Below, in pieces: positions 19,759 to 28,457 of a stretch of DNA of 64,000 bases. The notes beneath the pieces are model-generated. The model had not been told where the DNA came from. It made no database searches and saw only the letters and a list, made by a program, of their open reading frames with translations. The DNA is from Alphaproteobacteria bacterium (lineage in GTDB: Bacteria; Pseudomonadota; Alphaproteobacteria; CACIAM-22H2): positions 1 to 64,000 of the forward strand of contig JAEULA010000052.1 in assembly GCA_016793165.1 (NCBI GenBank), in the 5' to 3' direction. Made by a program: the position numbers and the translations under genes. How positions within the stretch are numbered: the stretch's first letter is position 1; each line of letters starts with the position of its first letter.

Positions 19759-20145
19759 TCAGTCCTTCCGCCACCCCGGATCGAGGAAGGTCTGGAACTC
19801 GAGCAGGTATCCGTTCGGGTCCTTCGCGAAGAAGCAGTAGACGTTGAACTTCTCGCTGCGCTCGGGCGGCGCTTCCGGCGTCACGCCGCGGGCGAGGAGA
19901 TGGCGGTGCCAGCCGTCGACATCGGACGTCACGAAGGTGATGACGACCCCCTTCGGCTCGACATGCCGCCCCGGCCGCACCTTGCACACGCCGAGGAAGG
20001 CCGAAGCGCTCGCCTTGAAGATCCGGCAGCCGCCCTGGTCGAGCACTTGCACCAGTCCGAGCGTCCCGGCGTAGAAACGGCAGGTTCCCTCGAGATCGTC
20101 GGTGTAGACCCAGGTCACGTTCTGGTCGATCGGCGGACGCGCCAT
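19759..20145 (-). CDS. VOC (glyoxalase/bleomycin-resistance fold) family protein
   Basis: 128 residues forming one pair of beta-alpha-beta-beta-beta units: TWVYTDDLEGTCRFYAGTLGLVQV, then GVVITFVTSDVDGWHRHLLARGV and FFAKDPNGYLLEFQTFLDPGW. The terminal DPNGYLLEFQ is the usual metal-glutamate strand. It sits 16 bases downstream of the lyase/mutase pair on the same strand, so it is probably cotranscribed. VOC proteins span isomerases, dioxygenases and resistance proteins; the reaction is not evident. Confidence 0.85.
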   Translation of the reverse strand: MARPPIDQNVTWVYTDDLEGTCRFYAGTLGLVQVLDQGGCRIFKASASAFLGVCKVRPGRHVEPKGVVITFVTSDVDGWHRHLLARGVTPEAPPERSEKFNVYCFFAKDPNGYLLEFQTFLDPGWRKD

Positions 20146-20161
20146 TGCGGTTGCTCCGGGC

Positions 20162-21034
20162 TCAGGGTGTCGTGGACTTGAAACGTTCCTCGGTCGCCCA
20201 GTAGTCGGGGAAACCGACGATCGACTGCAGTTCGGGAAAGCTCGGCGTCGCCGGCAGCGGCGTCGTGGCGCCGGGCGCCAGCGCGGCAATCGCCTGGCGC
20301 ATCGCGCTCACCGCCGCCGACAGCAGGGCGAGGGGGTAGATCGCGAGGCGGAAGCCGATGCGCTCGAGTTCGGCATGCGGCAGCACCGGCGTGAGGCCGC
20401 CATGCACGAGATTGGCCATGCAGGGCCTGCCGCCGGCGCTCTCGACGAAGCGGCGCATCTCGGCCGCGTCGCGCGGCGCCTCGAGGAAGAGGATGTCCGC
20501 GCCGGCGGCCGCGAAGGCGTCCATGCGCGCGAGCGCCTCGTCCATCCCGTGCGTCCCGCGCGCATCGGTGCGCGCCATGACCAGGATGTCGTGGGACGCG
20601 GCGGCCTCGACCGCGGCGCGCACGCGCGCGACCGCCTCGTCGCGCGCGATCACCGCCTTGCCGCGGGTGTGGCCGCATTTCTTCGGGCTCACCTGGTCCT
20701 CGATCATGATCGCGGCCGCCCCCGCTCGGGCGTAGGTCGCGACGGCGCGCTGGGCGTTGACGGCATTGCCGAAGCCGGTGTCGCCGTCGGCGATCAGCGC
20801 CAGCGACGGCGCGGCGGCGCAGATGTTGCGCACGCTGTCGGCCATCTCGGCCATCGAGATCAGGCCGGTATCCGGCTGCCCGAGCCGCGTGGCCGAGACC
20901 GCGAAGCCGGACATGAAGCTGAGCCGGTGGCCGGCCTCGGCGAGCAGCCGGGCCGACAGCCCGTCGAAGCAGCAGGGCACGGCGTGGCAGCGCGGCTCGG
21001 CGAGCAGCGCGCGCAGCCGTGCCGCCGGGCTCAA
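20162..21034 (-). CDS. Isocitrate lyase/PEP mutase family protein with intact KKCGH motif
   Basis: 290 residues from a TTG at 21034 that overlaps the upstream stop as TTGA. The TIM barrel carries DGDTGFGN (Mg site), EDQVSPKKCGH with the catalytic cysteine of the lyase subgroup, and ARTDARGTHGMDEALARM. The family includes methylisocitrate, dimethylmalate and oxaloacetate lyases as well as phosphomutases; KKCGH favours C-C bond lyase chemistry over mutase. It is downstream of a close paralogue lacking this cysteine. The substrate may be a substituted malate or oxaloacetate linked to the adjacent importer, but that is inference. Confidence 0.87.
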   Translation of the reverse strand: MSPAARLRALLAEPRCHAVPCCFDGLSARLLAEAGHRLSFMSGFAVSATRLGQPDTGLISMAEMADSVRNICAAAPSLALIADGDTGFGNAVNAQRAVATYARAGAAAIMIEDQVSPKKCGHTRGKAVIARDEAVARVRAAVEAAASHDILVMARTDARGTHGMDEALARMDAFAAAGADILFLEAPRDAAEMRRFVESAGGRPCMANLVHGGLTPVLPHAELERIGFRLAIYPLALLSAAVSAMRQAIAALAPGATTPLPATPSFPELQSIVGFPDYWATEERFKSTTP

Positions 21035-21900
21035 GGCTTGCTCCCGGTCGCGAGGCGGGCGTCGGCGGCGAGGTATTCCGGCGTGCGGATCGCGGCGGCG
21101 AGGTCGGCCGGCGAAGCCATCGTCGCCTTCGTGCCGGCCTTCATGGCTGCGAGCGCGGCGCGCATCGCCATCACGCTCGCCGCGAGCATCTCCTGAGGAT
21201 AGACCACGATCTTGATGCCGAGCCGCGCGAGCTCCGCGTCGCCCGGCATGTAGTGCCTGCCGCCGGGCGCGGTGACCGCAAGGCAGGGCGCGCCCCCCGC
21301 CGCCTCGACGCTCTTGCGGATCTCGTCCTCCGATGCCGGGGAATCGAGGAAGTAGATGTCGGCGCCCTCGGCGACGAAGTCCTCGATGCGCCGGCGCGCC
21401 TCGTCGAAGCCGCGCGAGACGCGCGCGTCGGTGCGGGCGAGCAGAAGGATGCCGCTCTCCCTGCAGGCCTCGGCCGCGGCGCGGCAGCGCAGCCGCGCCT
21501 CCTCGCGCTCGACCACCAGCTTTGCGCCCTTGTGGCCGAGCTGGCGCGGCCACTGCTTGTCCTCGATCAGGACGGCGGCGGCGCCGGCCTGGGCATAGGC
21601 GCGGATCGTGCGCTGCACGTTGATGGCGTTGCCGTAGCCGGTGTCGCCGTCCGCGAGCCAGCAGACCTTCGGCGCGGCGTTCACGCAGGTCTCGACCGCG
21701 TCGCGCATCTCGGCGAAGGAGACGAGGTCCATGTCCGGCTGCGCGAGGCGCAGCGCATGGATCGTCGACCCCGAGGCGAAGCCGAGCCGGAAGCCGGCCT
21801 CCTCGACCAGATGCGCGCCGAGCCCGTCGCCGGCGCCGGGCATCTGGTGCAGGCCGGGACCGGCAAGAAGGGACTTCATGGCTTGGGCTTGTGGGCGCAT
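21031..21900 (-). CDS. Isocitrate lyase/PEP mutase family paralogue lacking the catalytic cysteine
   Basis: 289 residues from the ATG at 21900, preceded by GGGGGAG. It has the same architecture as its downstream neighbour (DGDTGYGN, ARTDARVSRGFDEARRRI), but the active loop reads EDKQWPRQLGHKG, with leucine where the lyase cysteine should be. The metal site is kept, so it may be an enzyme of changed specificity, for example hydrolase or decarboxylase, or an inactive partner subunit. It is divergent from the cyclodeaminase-like gene across 76 bases. Confidence 0.85.
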   Translation of the reverse strand: MRPQAQAMKSLLAGPGLHQMPGAGDGLGAHLVEEAGFRLGFASGSTIHALRLAQPDMDLVSFAEMRDAVETCVNAAPKVCWLADGDTGYGNAINVQRTIRAYAQAGAAAVLIEDKQWPRQLGHKGAKLVVEREEARLRCRAAAEACRESGILLLARTDARVSRGFDEARRRIEDFVAEGADIYFLDSPASEDEIRKSVEAAGGAPCLAVTAPGGRHYMPGDAELARLGIKIVVYPQEMLAASVMAMRAALAAMKAGTKATMASPADLAAAIRTPEYLAADARLATGSKP

Positions 21901-21976
21901 CGCGTCGTCTCCCCCGTGGCGTTTTTCTCGGACCGCAGGGATAGTGGCCCGCCCGTCGAAGCAGGAGCAAGTTTCC

Positions 21977-22993
21977 GTGAGCCTCTCGCAGCACAAGCCC
22001 GTCTACGTCCACTTCCTCAACGGTCCCGACATCGCCGCGCTGGCACTGAGCGACGACGAGATCCTCGCCGCGATCGAGGGCCAGCTCGCGGCGCAGGGAC
22101 GCGGCCAGACCGTCATCCATCCGCGCACGCATCTCGAGCCCGGCGTGGCGAACGGCCATTTCAACGTGCTGCGCGGCTACATCGGCGCGCCGGTCGACCT
22201 CGCCGGCGTGAAGGTGGTCGGCGACTTCGTCGACAACTACAAGGAAGGCCTGACCTCGGAGATGGCGCTGCTCTACCTCGCCGATCCGCGCAACGGCATG
22301 CCGCACGCGATCCTCGACGCGGCAGGCATCACCGACATGCGCACGGGCGCGGTGACGGCGGTCGGCGCCAAGCATCTCGCGCGCAAGGACAGCCGCGTGC
22401 TCGGCCATATCGGCGCGCGCGGCTCGGCGTACTGGAACGTCCGCCTGCTCGACCGCCTGTTCGGCTTCGACGAGATCCGCGTCCATTCGCGCCGCAAGGA
22501 GAGCCGCGACGCCTTCGGCGCCCGCCTGGCGCGGGATCTCGGCAAGAGGATCGTCGTCGCCGAGGACTGGGAAAGCTGCATCCGCGGTGCCGACATCGTC
22601 GTCGAGGCCTCTCGGCTGACCGAGCCGACGCCGCTGCTCAAGACCGAATGGATCAAGAAGGGCGCGTTCGTCGTTCCCTACGGCACGATGTCTGCGCTCG
22701 AGCTCGGACTTACCGACATCATGGACAAGATGGTCGTCGACGACTGGGGACAGGCCCGGGCCGGCGCCAAGGGCGCGATGCGCCAGCATGTCGACGCCGG
22801 CAAGCTGTCCGAGGCGACGCTCCATGCCGAGATGGGCCAGATCGTCGCCGGCCTGCGGCCCGGTCGCGAGCGGCCGGACGAGACGATCCTGTTCTGGCAC
22901 CGTGGCCTGTCGCTTTCCGACATCGCGCTGGGCCACGCCCTGCTCGAGAAGGCCAAGCGCCTGGGCATCGGACAGCGGCTGCGCTGGATGTGA
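21977..22993 (+). CDS. Ornithine cyclodeaminase/mu-crystallin family protein
   Basis: 338 residues from a GTG with AGGAG nine bases upstream. The family's dinucleotide-binding region and catalytic segments are present: DNYKEGLTSEMALLYLADP (substrate region with the conserved Lys), AILDAAGITDMRTGAVTAVGAKHLAR, and GADIVVEASRLTEP. Relatives convert ornithine to proline, or reduce ketimines or make opine-like compounds with NAD(P)H. Given the nearby importer, DadA-like and racemase-type enzymes, an amino-acid catabolic role is likely, but ornithine is not proven. Confidence 0.88.
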   Translation: MSLSQHKPVYVHFLNGPDIAALALSDDEILAAIEGQLAAQGRGQTVIHPRTHLEPGVANGHFNVLRGYIGAPVDLAGVKVVGDFVDNYKEGLTSEMALLYLADPRNGMPHAILDAAGITDMRTGAVTAVGAKHLARKDSRVLGHIGARGSAYWNVRLLDRLFGFDEIRVHSRRKESRDAFGARLARDLGKRIVVAEDWESCIRGADIVVEASRLTEPTPLLKTEWIKKGAFVVPYGTMSALELGLTDIMDKMVVDDWGQARAGAKGAMRQHVDAGKLSEATLHAEMGQIVAGLRPGRERPDETILFWHRGLSLSDIALGHALLEKAKRLGIGQRLRWM

Positions 22994-23071
22994 CCCGGCG
23001 CGGTCGGCCTGCCGGGCTGCCCCTTCTGGCGGCTTGACCCCGTCGGGGCACGCCCTTAGGTAACCGCCGCC

Positions 23072-23608
23072 ATGGCCCGTCTCGAGATCATCGTCGCCCC
23101 CGACCCGCGCTTGAAGGTGAAGGCGAAGCCCGTCGCGAAGGTCGACGCGCGCATCGCCGGCCTGATGGCCGACATGCTGGAGACGATGTACGCGGCGCCC
23201 GGAATCGGGCTTGCCGCGCCCCAGGTCGGCGAGGCGGTCCGCGTGATCGTCGTCGACGTCGCCAAGGAGGGCGAGCGGAGCCCGATCAGGATGGCGAACC
23301 CCGAGGTCGTCTGGGCCTCGCCGGAGAGGGTCCCCTACGAGGAAGGCTGCCTGTCGCTGCCCGAGCAGTTCGCCGACGTGACGCGGCCGAAGGAAGTGAA
23401 GGTCCGGTACCTCGACGAGCACAACAAGATGCAGGAGCTGCACGCCACGGAGCTGCTCGCCGTCTGCATCCAGCACGAGATGGATCATCTCGAGGGCGTG
23501 CTGTTCGTCGACCATCTCTCGACGCTGCGCCGCGGGATGATCATCAAGAAGCTCCAGAAGTACAAGAAGGCCAAGGCCGCCGAGCGCGACGAGCAGAAGT
23601 CGGCCTGA
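23072..23608 (+). CDS. def: Peptide deformylase
   Basis: 178 residues. It removes the N-formyl group from new proteins at the ribosome exit. All three metal-site motifs are intact: GIGLAAPQ at 44-51, EGCLS at 91-95 with ligand Cys-93, and QHEMDH at 134-139. The C-terminal lysine-rich helix (KKLQKYKKAKAAERDEQK) is the ribosome-binding extension. It begins the def-fmt-truA unit, three bases before fmt. Confidence 0.97.
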   Translation: MARLEIIVAPDPRLKVKAKPVAKVDARIAGLMADMLETMYAAPGIGLAAPQVGEAVRVIVVDVAKEGERSPIRMANPEVVWASPERVPYEEGCLSLPEQFADVTRPKEVKVRYLDEHNKMQELHATELLAVCIQHEMDHLEGVLFVDHLSTLRRGMIIKKLQKYKKAKAAERDEQKSA

Positions 23609-23611
23609 GCC

Positions 23612-24532
23612 ATGCGGCTCGTCTTCATGGGCACGCCTCCCTTCGCGGCGTGCGCCCTGCGCGCCTTGATCGAGGCCGGACACGAGATCGCGTGCGTCTA
23701 TAGCCAGCCGCCGCGCCCCGCGGGGCGCGGCCAGAAGGAGCTTCGTTCGGCCGTCCACGAGCTCGCCGCCTCGCGGGCTCTGGACGTGCGCACGCCGGCG
23801 CGCCTGCGCGATCCCGCCGACCAGGCCGCGATCGCGGCGCTCGATGCCGAGGTGGCGGTCGTCGCCGCCTACGGCCTGATCCTGCCGCGGCCGGTCCTCG
23901 ACGCGCCGCGCCGGGGCTGCCTCAACATTCACGCCTCGCTGCTGCCGCGCTGGCGCGGCGCGGCCCCGATCCAGCGCGCGATCCTCGCAGGCGACGCCGA
24001 GACCGGCATCACGATCATGCAGATGGACGAAGGCCTCGACACCGGCCCGATGCTGCTGCGCGAGCGGATCGCGATCGCGCCGGACATGACCGCCGGCGCG
24101 TTGCACGACCGGCTCGCGGAGATGGGCGGCCGCCTGATCGTCGAGGCGCTGGCCCGCCTGGCGCTAGGCGCGCTGCCGGCCACGCCGCAGCCGGCCGACG
24201 GCGTCACCTACGCCGCGAAAATCCTCAAGGACGAGGCGCGGCTCGACTGGACGAAGCCGGCGGCCGCGCTCGAGCGCGCCGTGCGCGCGTTCAATCCCTG
24301 GCCGGGCGCCTATTTCGAGTTCGACGGCGAGCGCATCCGCGTGCTCGCGGCACAGAGCGAGCCGGGGGCACGGACGGCGGCGCCAGGCACCACGCTCGAC
24401 GCGGCGCTGCGGGTGGCTTGCGGCGACGGATCGCTGCGGCTGCTGAGCGTGCAGCGCGCCGGGCGCGGTGCGATGGCGGCGGACGCCTTCCTGCGCGGTC
24501 GCGCGGTGCCCGCCGGCACGCGGCTGGGCTGA
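23612..24532 (+). CDS. fmt: Methionyl-tRNA formyltransferase
   Basis: 306 residues. It formylates initiator Met-tRNA using 10-formyltetrahydrofolate, the reaction later undone by Def. N-terminal FMGTPPFA, the catalytic [20 protein letters not shown] with Asn and His, then [16 protein letters not shown] with the catalytic Asp, and a C-terminal domain starting near residue 205 ([14 protein letters not shown]). The stop overlaps the truA start as TGATG. Confidence 0.97.
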   Translation: MRLVFMGTPPFAACALRALIEAGHEIACVYSQPPRPAGRGQKELRSAVHELAASRALDVRTPARLRDPADQAAIAALDAEVAVVAAYGLILPRPVLDAPRRGCLNIHASLLPRWRGAAPIQRAILAGDAETGITIMQMDEGLDTGPMLLRERIAIAPDMTAGALHDRLAEMGGRLIVEALARLALGALPATPQPADGVTYAAKILKDEARLDWTKPAAALERAVRAFNPWPGAYFEFDGERIRVLAAQSEPGARTAAPGTTLDAALRVACGDGSLRLLSVQRAGRGAMAADAFLRGRAVPAGTRLG

Positions 24533-25269
24533 TGGCGCGCTACCGCCTCACGATCGAGTACGACGGCGGACCGTTCGTCGGCTGGCAGCGTCAGGACAAC
24601 GGCCCGTCGGTCCAGGCGGCCCTCGAGGCGGCGCTCGCGAAGTTCACCCGCGAGACGCCCGAGACGATCGCGGCCGGCCGCACCGATGCCGGCGTTCACG
24701 CGCTCGGCCAGGTCGTGCATTTCGATCTCGCGCGCGACTGGGAGCCGGCGAAGCTGCGCGACGCCCTGAACTATCACCTGCGCCCGGACCCGGTCGTCGT
24801 GGTCGATGCCGCGGCGGTGCCCGAGGCGTTCCATGCGCGGCTCTCGGCCGTGCGCCGCAGCTACCTTTTCCGCATCCTCAACCGGACCGCGCCGCCGGCG
24901 CTCGAGGTCGGGCGCGTCTGGCATGTCGATCGTCGCCTCGACGTGGAGGCGATGCACGCCGCGGCCCAGCTTCTCGTCGGTCACCACGACTTCACCTCGT
25001 TCCGCGCCACGACGTGCCAGGCGCGCAGCCCGCTCAAGACCCTCGATCGGCTCGATGTCCGGCGCGTCGGCGACGAGGTGCACGTCGACGCGGTGGCGCG
25101 CTCGTTCCTTCACCACCAGGTGCGCAACATGGTCGGCACGCTGAAGCTGGTCGGCGACGGCAAGTGGTCTCCGGCCGAGGTCGGCGGCGCCCTGGCGTCC
25201 CGCGATCGCCGCGCGGCCGGCCCGACGGCGCCGCCGGACGGGCTCTACCTGGTCGCGGTCGACTATTGA
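24532..25269 (+). CDS. truA: tRNA pseudouridine(38-40) synthase
   Basis: 245 residues. It isomerises uridines 38-40 in the tRNA anticodon arm. The catalytic Asp is Asp-52 in GRTDAGVHA; other TruA marks are [23 protein letters not shown] and the C-terminal [13 protein letters not shown]. The start is fixed by the TGATG overlap with fmt. It converges with a membrane-protein gene 4 bases away. Confidence 0.97.
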   Translation: MARYRLTIEYDGGPFVGWQRQDNGPSVQAALEAALAKFTRETPETIAAGRTDAGVHALGQVVHFDLARDWEPAKLRDALNYHLRPDPVVVVDAAAVPEAFHARLSAVRRSYLFRILNRTAPPALEVGRVWHVDRRLDVEAMHAAAQLLVGHHDFTSFRATTCQARSPLKTLDRLDVRRVGDEVHVDAVARSFLHHQVRNMVGTLKLVGDGKWSPAEVGGALASRDRRAAGPTAPPDGLYLVAVDY

Positions 25270-25273
25270 GCGG

Positions 25274-25870
25274 TCACACCGCGCCCGGCGGCAGCGGCCA
25301 GCCGTCCTCGAGCGTAACCACGGTGTGGAACACGGACTGCCCCAGGAAGAATTCGACCAGCGCCAGGCCGATCGCGGCGCCCCAGGGCACGTCGAGGGCG
25401 ATGCGGATGACGAAGGCGAGGTAGGCCAGCATCGCCGCCTGGACGACGAGGCCCAGAAGCTGGCCGAGGCCGTCGGGCAGGATCGGGCCGTGGCTGATCG
25501 GCGCGACGACCACCAGCACGCCGATCTGCAGCAGGCTCGCCCAGTTGTAGGCGGCGACGAGGCGGGTGAAGTGATGCTGGCGGTCGGCGACGCGGGACGC
25601 GATGTGGCCGACGACCGGGAACGCCGTCCAGCCGATCGCATAGGCGATCGTCTCGACCAGGACCGTCTGCAGCTCGTCGACGCGGGGCGTGTAGATCGAG
25701 AACCGCAGGATCATCAGCGGGATCGCGCCGGGCAGCGCGATCAGCGCCACCCAGAACGAGCGTCGCGCCCCCGCGAGGCTCCCGTCGATCCAGCGCAGGC
25801 CGTCGGCCTTGAACTGCGCGAGCCGCCAGGCGCCGTACAATCCCGCCGCGATCTCGGCCGGCGTGATCAT
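25274..25870 (-). CDS. Membrane protein of unknown function in the dap operon
   Basis: 198 residues with about five hydrophobic segments, for example [54 protein letters not shown] and [20 protein letters not shown]. The N-terminus is a short cytoplasmic helix. I do not recognise a characterised family. The ATG overlaps the dapE stop (ATGA), so it is the last gene of dapD-GFA-dapE. No lysine-pathway role is implied by its sequence. Confidence 0.75.
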   Translation of the reverse strand: MITPAEIAAGLYGAWRLAQFKADGLRWIDGSLAGARRSFWVALIALPGAIPLMILRFSIYTPRVDELQTVLVETIAYAIGWTAFPVVGHIASRVADRQHHFTRLVAAYNWASLLQIGVLVVVAPISHGPILPDGLGQLLGLVVQAAMLAYLAFVIRIALDVPWGAAIGLALVEFFLGQSVFHTVVTLEDGWPLPPGAV

Positions 25871-27024
25871 CCGCCGGTCGCGAAGAATCGGTCGAGCATC
25901 GCCTCGTAGATGCGGGACAGCGCGACGATGTCGGCGACCGGCGTGCGCTCGTCGATCTTGTGCATGCTCGTGCCGACCAGGCCGAAATCGAGCACCGGGC
26001 AATGCGCGGTGATGAAGCGCGCGTCGGACGTGCCGCCGGTCGTGCTCATCTCCGGCTTGCGCCCGGTGACGCTCTCGATCGCGCCCTCGGTGATCGCGCT
26101 GAGCCGGCCCTCGGGCGTCAGGAAGGACTCGCCGGAAACCTCGATGGCGAGCTGGTAGCGGCCGCCGACGCCGTCGAGCGTGCGCCGGATCCAGGCCTCG
26201 AGCGTCGCCGAGCTGTGCAGGTTGTTGAATCGGATGTTGAAGCGCGCCCGCGCCCGCGCCGGGATGATGTTGGTCGCGATGTTGCCGACGTCGATCGTCG
26301 TGATCTGCAGGCTCGAAGGCTGGAAGCTGGCGTTGCCGGAATCGATCGGCGCCGCCGTCAGCGCGCCGAGCATACGCACCAGCGTGTGGATCGGGTTGTC
26401 CGCGAGATGCGGATAGCCGACATGGCCCTGCATGCCCTCGACCGTGACGGTCACGTTCATGCTGCCCCGGCGGCCGATCTTGACCATGTCGCCGAGCGTC
26501 TTCTCGCTCGTCGGCTCGCCGACGACGCAGGCGTCGATCGCCTCGCCGCGCGCCGCGAGCCTGGCCAGCATCTTCTTCGTGCCGTTGATCGAGGGGCCTT
26601 CCTCGTCGCCCGTGATCAGCAGGCTGATCGAGCCGTCGAAGCCCGGCGCCCGGCGCGACAGGAAGCGGTCGGTGGCGGCCACGAACGCCGCGATGGCGCC
26701 CTTCATGTCGGCGGCGCCGCGGCCGTAGAGCGTGCCGTTGTGGATCTCCGCGGCGAAGGGCGCGATCGACCACCCGTTGAGATCGCCCACCGGCACGACG
26801 TCGCTGTGTCCCGCGAAGCAGAAATGCGGCCGACCCTTGCCGCGGCGGGCGTAGAGGTTGTCGACGTCGAGCGTGCCCGGCTCCGAGAAGGGCATGCGCT
26901 CGCAGGCGAAGCCCAGCGGCGCCAGCGCGGCCTCGAGCACGCCGAGCACGCCTTCGTCCTTGGGCGTGACGGAGGGCCGTTTGATCAGCGCCTGGGCCAG
27001 CGCGACGGGATCGATCGACGTCAT
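25867..27024 (-). CDS. dapE: Succinyl-diaminopimelate desuccinylase
   Basis: 385 residues. It removes succinate from N-succinyl-LL-diaminopimelate in lysine and peptidoglycan precursor synthesis. M20 di-zinc residues are visible: His-73 in FAGHSDVVP, Asp-106 in GRGAADMKG and the catalytic Glu-Glu at 141-142 in [16 protein letters not shown] and [10 protein letters not shown] near the C-terminus are DapE-specific. The start overlaps the stop of the GFA gene, and the stop overlaps the membrane-protein start. Confidence 0.97.
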   Translation of the reverse strand: MTSIDPVALAQALIKRPSVTPKDEGVLGVLEAALAPLGFACERMPFSEPGTLDVDNLYARRGKGRPHFCFAGHSDVVPVGDLNGWSIAPFAAEIHNGTLYGRGAADMKGAIAAFVAATDRFLSRRAPGFDGSISLLITGDEEGPSINGTKKMLARLAARGEAIDACVVGEPTSEKTLGDMVKIGRRGSMNVTVTVEGMQGHVGYPHLADNPIHTLVRMLGALTAAPIDSGNASFQPSSLQITTIDVGNIATNIIPARARARFNIRFNNLHSSATLEAWIRRTLDGVGGRYQLAIEVSGESFLTPEGRLSAITEGAIESVTGRKPEMSTTGGTSDARFITAHCPVLDFGLVGTSMHKIDERTPVADIVALSRIYEAMLDRFFATGG

Positions 27025-27458
27025 GGCGCGGGGGGCGGGGGCTTCGGCGCGGACATGCCCGCGAGCCGCGGCAGGTCGTCGGCGAGATGGATCCAGCCGA
27101 GCTGTTCGGCGACGTTCACATGCACCTTCGGGGTCAGCGACATCGGATCGTCGAAGGTCGCGAGGAAGAGGTGGAGCTCGTCCGGCCAGCGCGCGCCTTG
27201 GAAGGCCAGCGGGGTCCCGCAGCGCGGGCAGAAGCTGCGCGTCACGCCCGGCGAGGAGGCGAAATGGGCGGGCGGCGAACCCTCGAACACGACGCGATCG
27301 CGCAGATACCCGGCATAGGTCGTGAAGGCCGAGGCCGTCTGGCGACGGCAGCTCTCGCAATGGCAATGCGCCACCCATTTCGGCGCGCCGGTGGCGCGGA
27401 ACCGGATCGCGCCGCACAGGCAGCGCCCGGTCCGCACGACATCGGCGTCGGCGCTCAT
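27021..27458 (-). CDS. GFA/CENP-V domain zinc protein
   Basis: 145 residues. The GFA zinc-binding pattern is complete: [10 protein letters not shown] near the start, [14 protein letters not shown] (the C-H-C-x2-C core) and [12 protein letters not shown]. The family was named after a glutathione-dependent formaldehyde-activating protein, but most members have no proven reaction. It is inserted between dapD and dapE with ATGA overlaps on both sides, so it is co-translated with lysine synthesis genes. A function there is unknown. Confidence 0.88.
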   Translation of the reverse strand: MSADADVVRTGRCLCGAIRFRATGAPKWVAHCHCESCRRQTASAFTTYAGYLRDRVVFEGSPPAHFASSPGVTRSFCPRCGTPLAFQGARWPDELHLFLATFDDPMSLTPKVHVNVAEQLGWIHLADDLPRLAGMSAPKPPPPAP

Positions 27459-28297
27459 CCGCGCAGGAGCTCGTTGATCGAGGTCTTCGCGCGGGTCCGC
27501 TCGTCGACGCGCTTCATGATCACGGCGCAGTACGTCGAGGGCCCCGGCGATCCGTCCGGCAGCGGCTTGCCCGGCAGGCTGCCGGAGACGACCACGGAAT
27601 AGGCCGGCACGCGGCCGACGAAGACCTCGCCGGTCGAACGGTCGATGATCTTGGTCGAGGCGCCGATGAACACGCCCATCGCGAGCACCGATCCGGTCTC
27701 GACGACGACGCCCTCGGCGACCTCGCTGCGGGCGCCGATGAAGCAGTTGTCCTCGATGCGCACGGGATCGGCCTGCAGCGGCTCGAGCACGCCCCCGATC
27801 CCGGCGCCGCCGGAGATGTGGCAGTTCTTCCCGACCTGGGCGCAGGAACCGACGGTGGCCCAGGTGTCGATCATCGTGCCGGAATCGACATAGGCGCCGA
27901 CGTTCACGAAGCTCGGCATCAGCACGACGCCCGGCGCGATGTAGGCGGAGTGGCGCACGACGCAATTCGGCACCGCGCGGAAGCCCGCGGCGCGGAACGC
28001 GTTGTCGCCCCAGCCCTCGAACTTCGAGGGCACCTTGTCGTACCAGGTCGCCTTGCCCGGGCCGCCTCCCTGGACCGACGAATCGCTGAGGCGGAAGGAC
28101 AGCAGGACCGCCTTCTTGAGCCACTGGTTCACGACCCAGCCCGAGCCGTGCTTCTCGGCGACGCGGGTCTTGCCGCTGTCGAGGGCGCGCAGCGCCTCCT
28201 CGACCGCGCCGCGGACGTCGCCCTGCGTCGCCGGGCTGATCGTGTCGCGCTTCTCCCAGGCGGCTTCGACGGTGGCTTGCATGTGCTTCAGGTCCAT
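27455..28297 (-). CDS. dapD: Tetrahydrodipicolinate N-succinyltransferase
   Basis: 280 residues. It succinylates tetrahydrodipicolinate, the step that commits to the succinylase branch completed by DapE. The left-handed beta-helix of hexapeptide repeats is seen across about residues 105-210 (for example [36 protein letters not shown], given here as family landmarks with substrate-loop [12 protein letters not shown]). It is first in the operon with a divergent neighbour across 160 bases. Confidence 0.96.
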   Translation of the reverse strand: MDLKHMQATVEAAWEKRDTISPATQGDVRGAVEEALRALDSGKTRVAEKHGSGWVVNQWLKKAVLLSFRLSDSSVQGGGPGKATWYDKVPSKFEGWGDNAFRAAGFRAVPNCVVRHSAYIAPGVVLMPSFVNVGAYVDSGTMIDTWATVGSCAQVGKNCHISGGAGIGGVLEPLQADPVRIEDNCFIGARSEVAEGVVVETGSVLAMGVFIGASTKIIDRSTGEVFVGRVPAYSVVVSGSLPGKPLPDGSPGPSTYCAVIMKRVDERTRAKTSINELLRG

Positions 28298-28457
28298 GGG
28301 TGGACGCCCTCATGGTTAAGGAAAATCGCCCGGGAAGATGCGGGCGAAGCGCGCGGCGAGTCAACGTGAGCGCGAGGTCGAGAGGCCCGATTCATCGCGG
28401 TTTAACCGGGGCGACGGAAAGTGCGGCCTTCGGTTGCAGCAACGATTCATCCAGAGC

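Noticed and set aside
20162..24106. A minus-strand frame open for about 1300 codons
   Set aside because: Only its last 290 codons are a real gene; the rest is antisense to the cyclodeaminase, def and fmt genes. Long open antisense frames are expected at this GC content.
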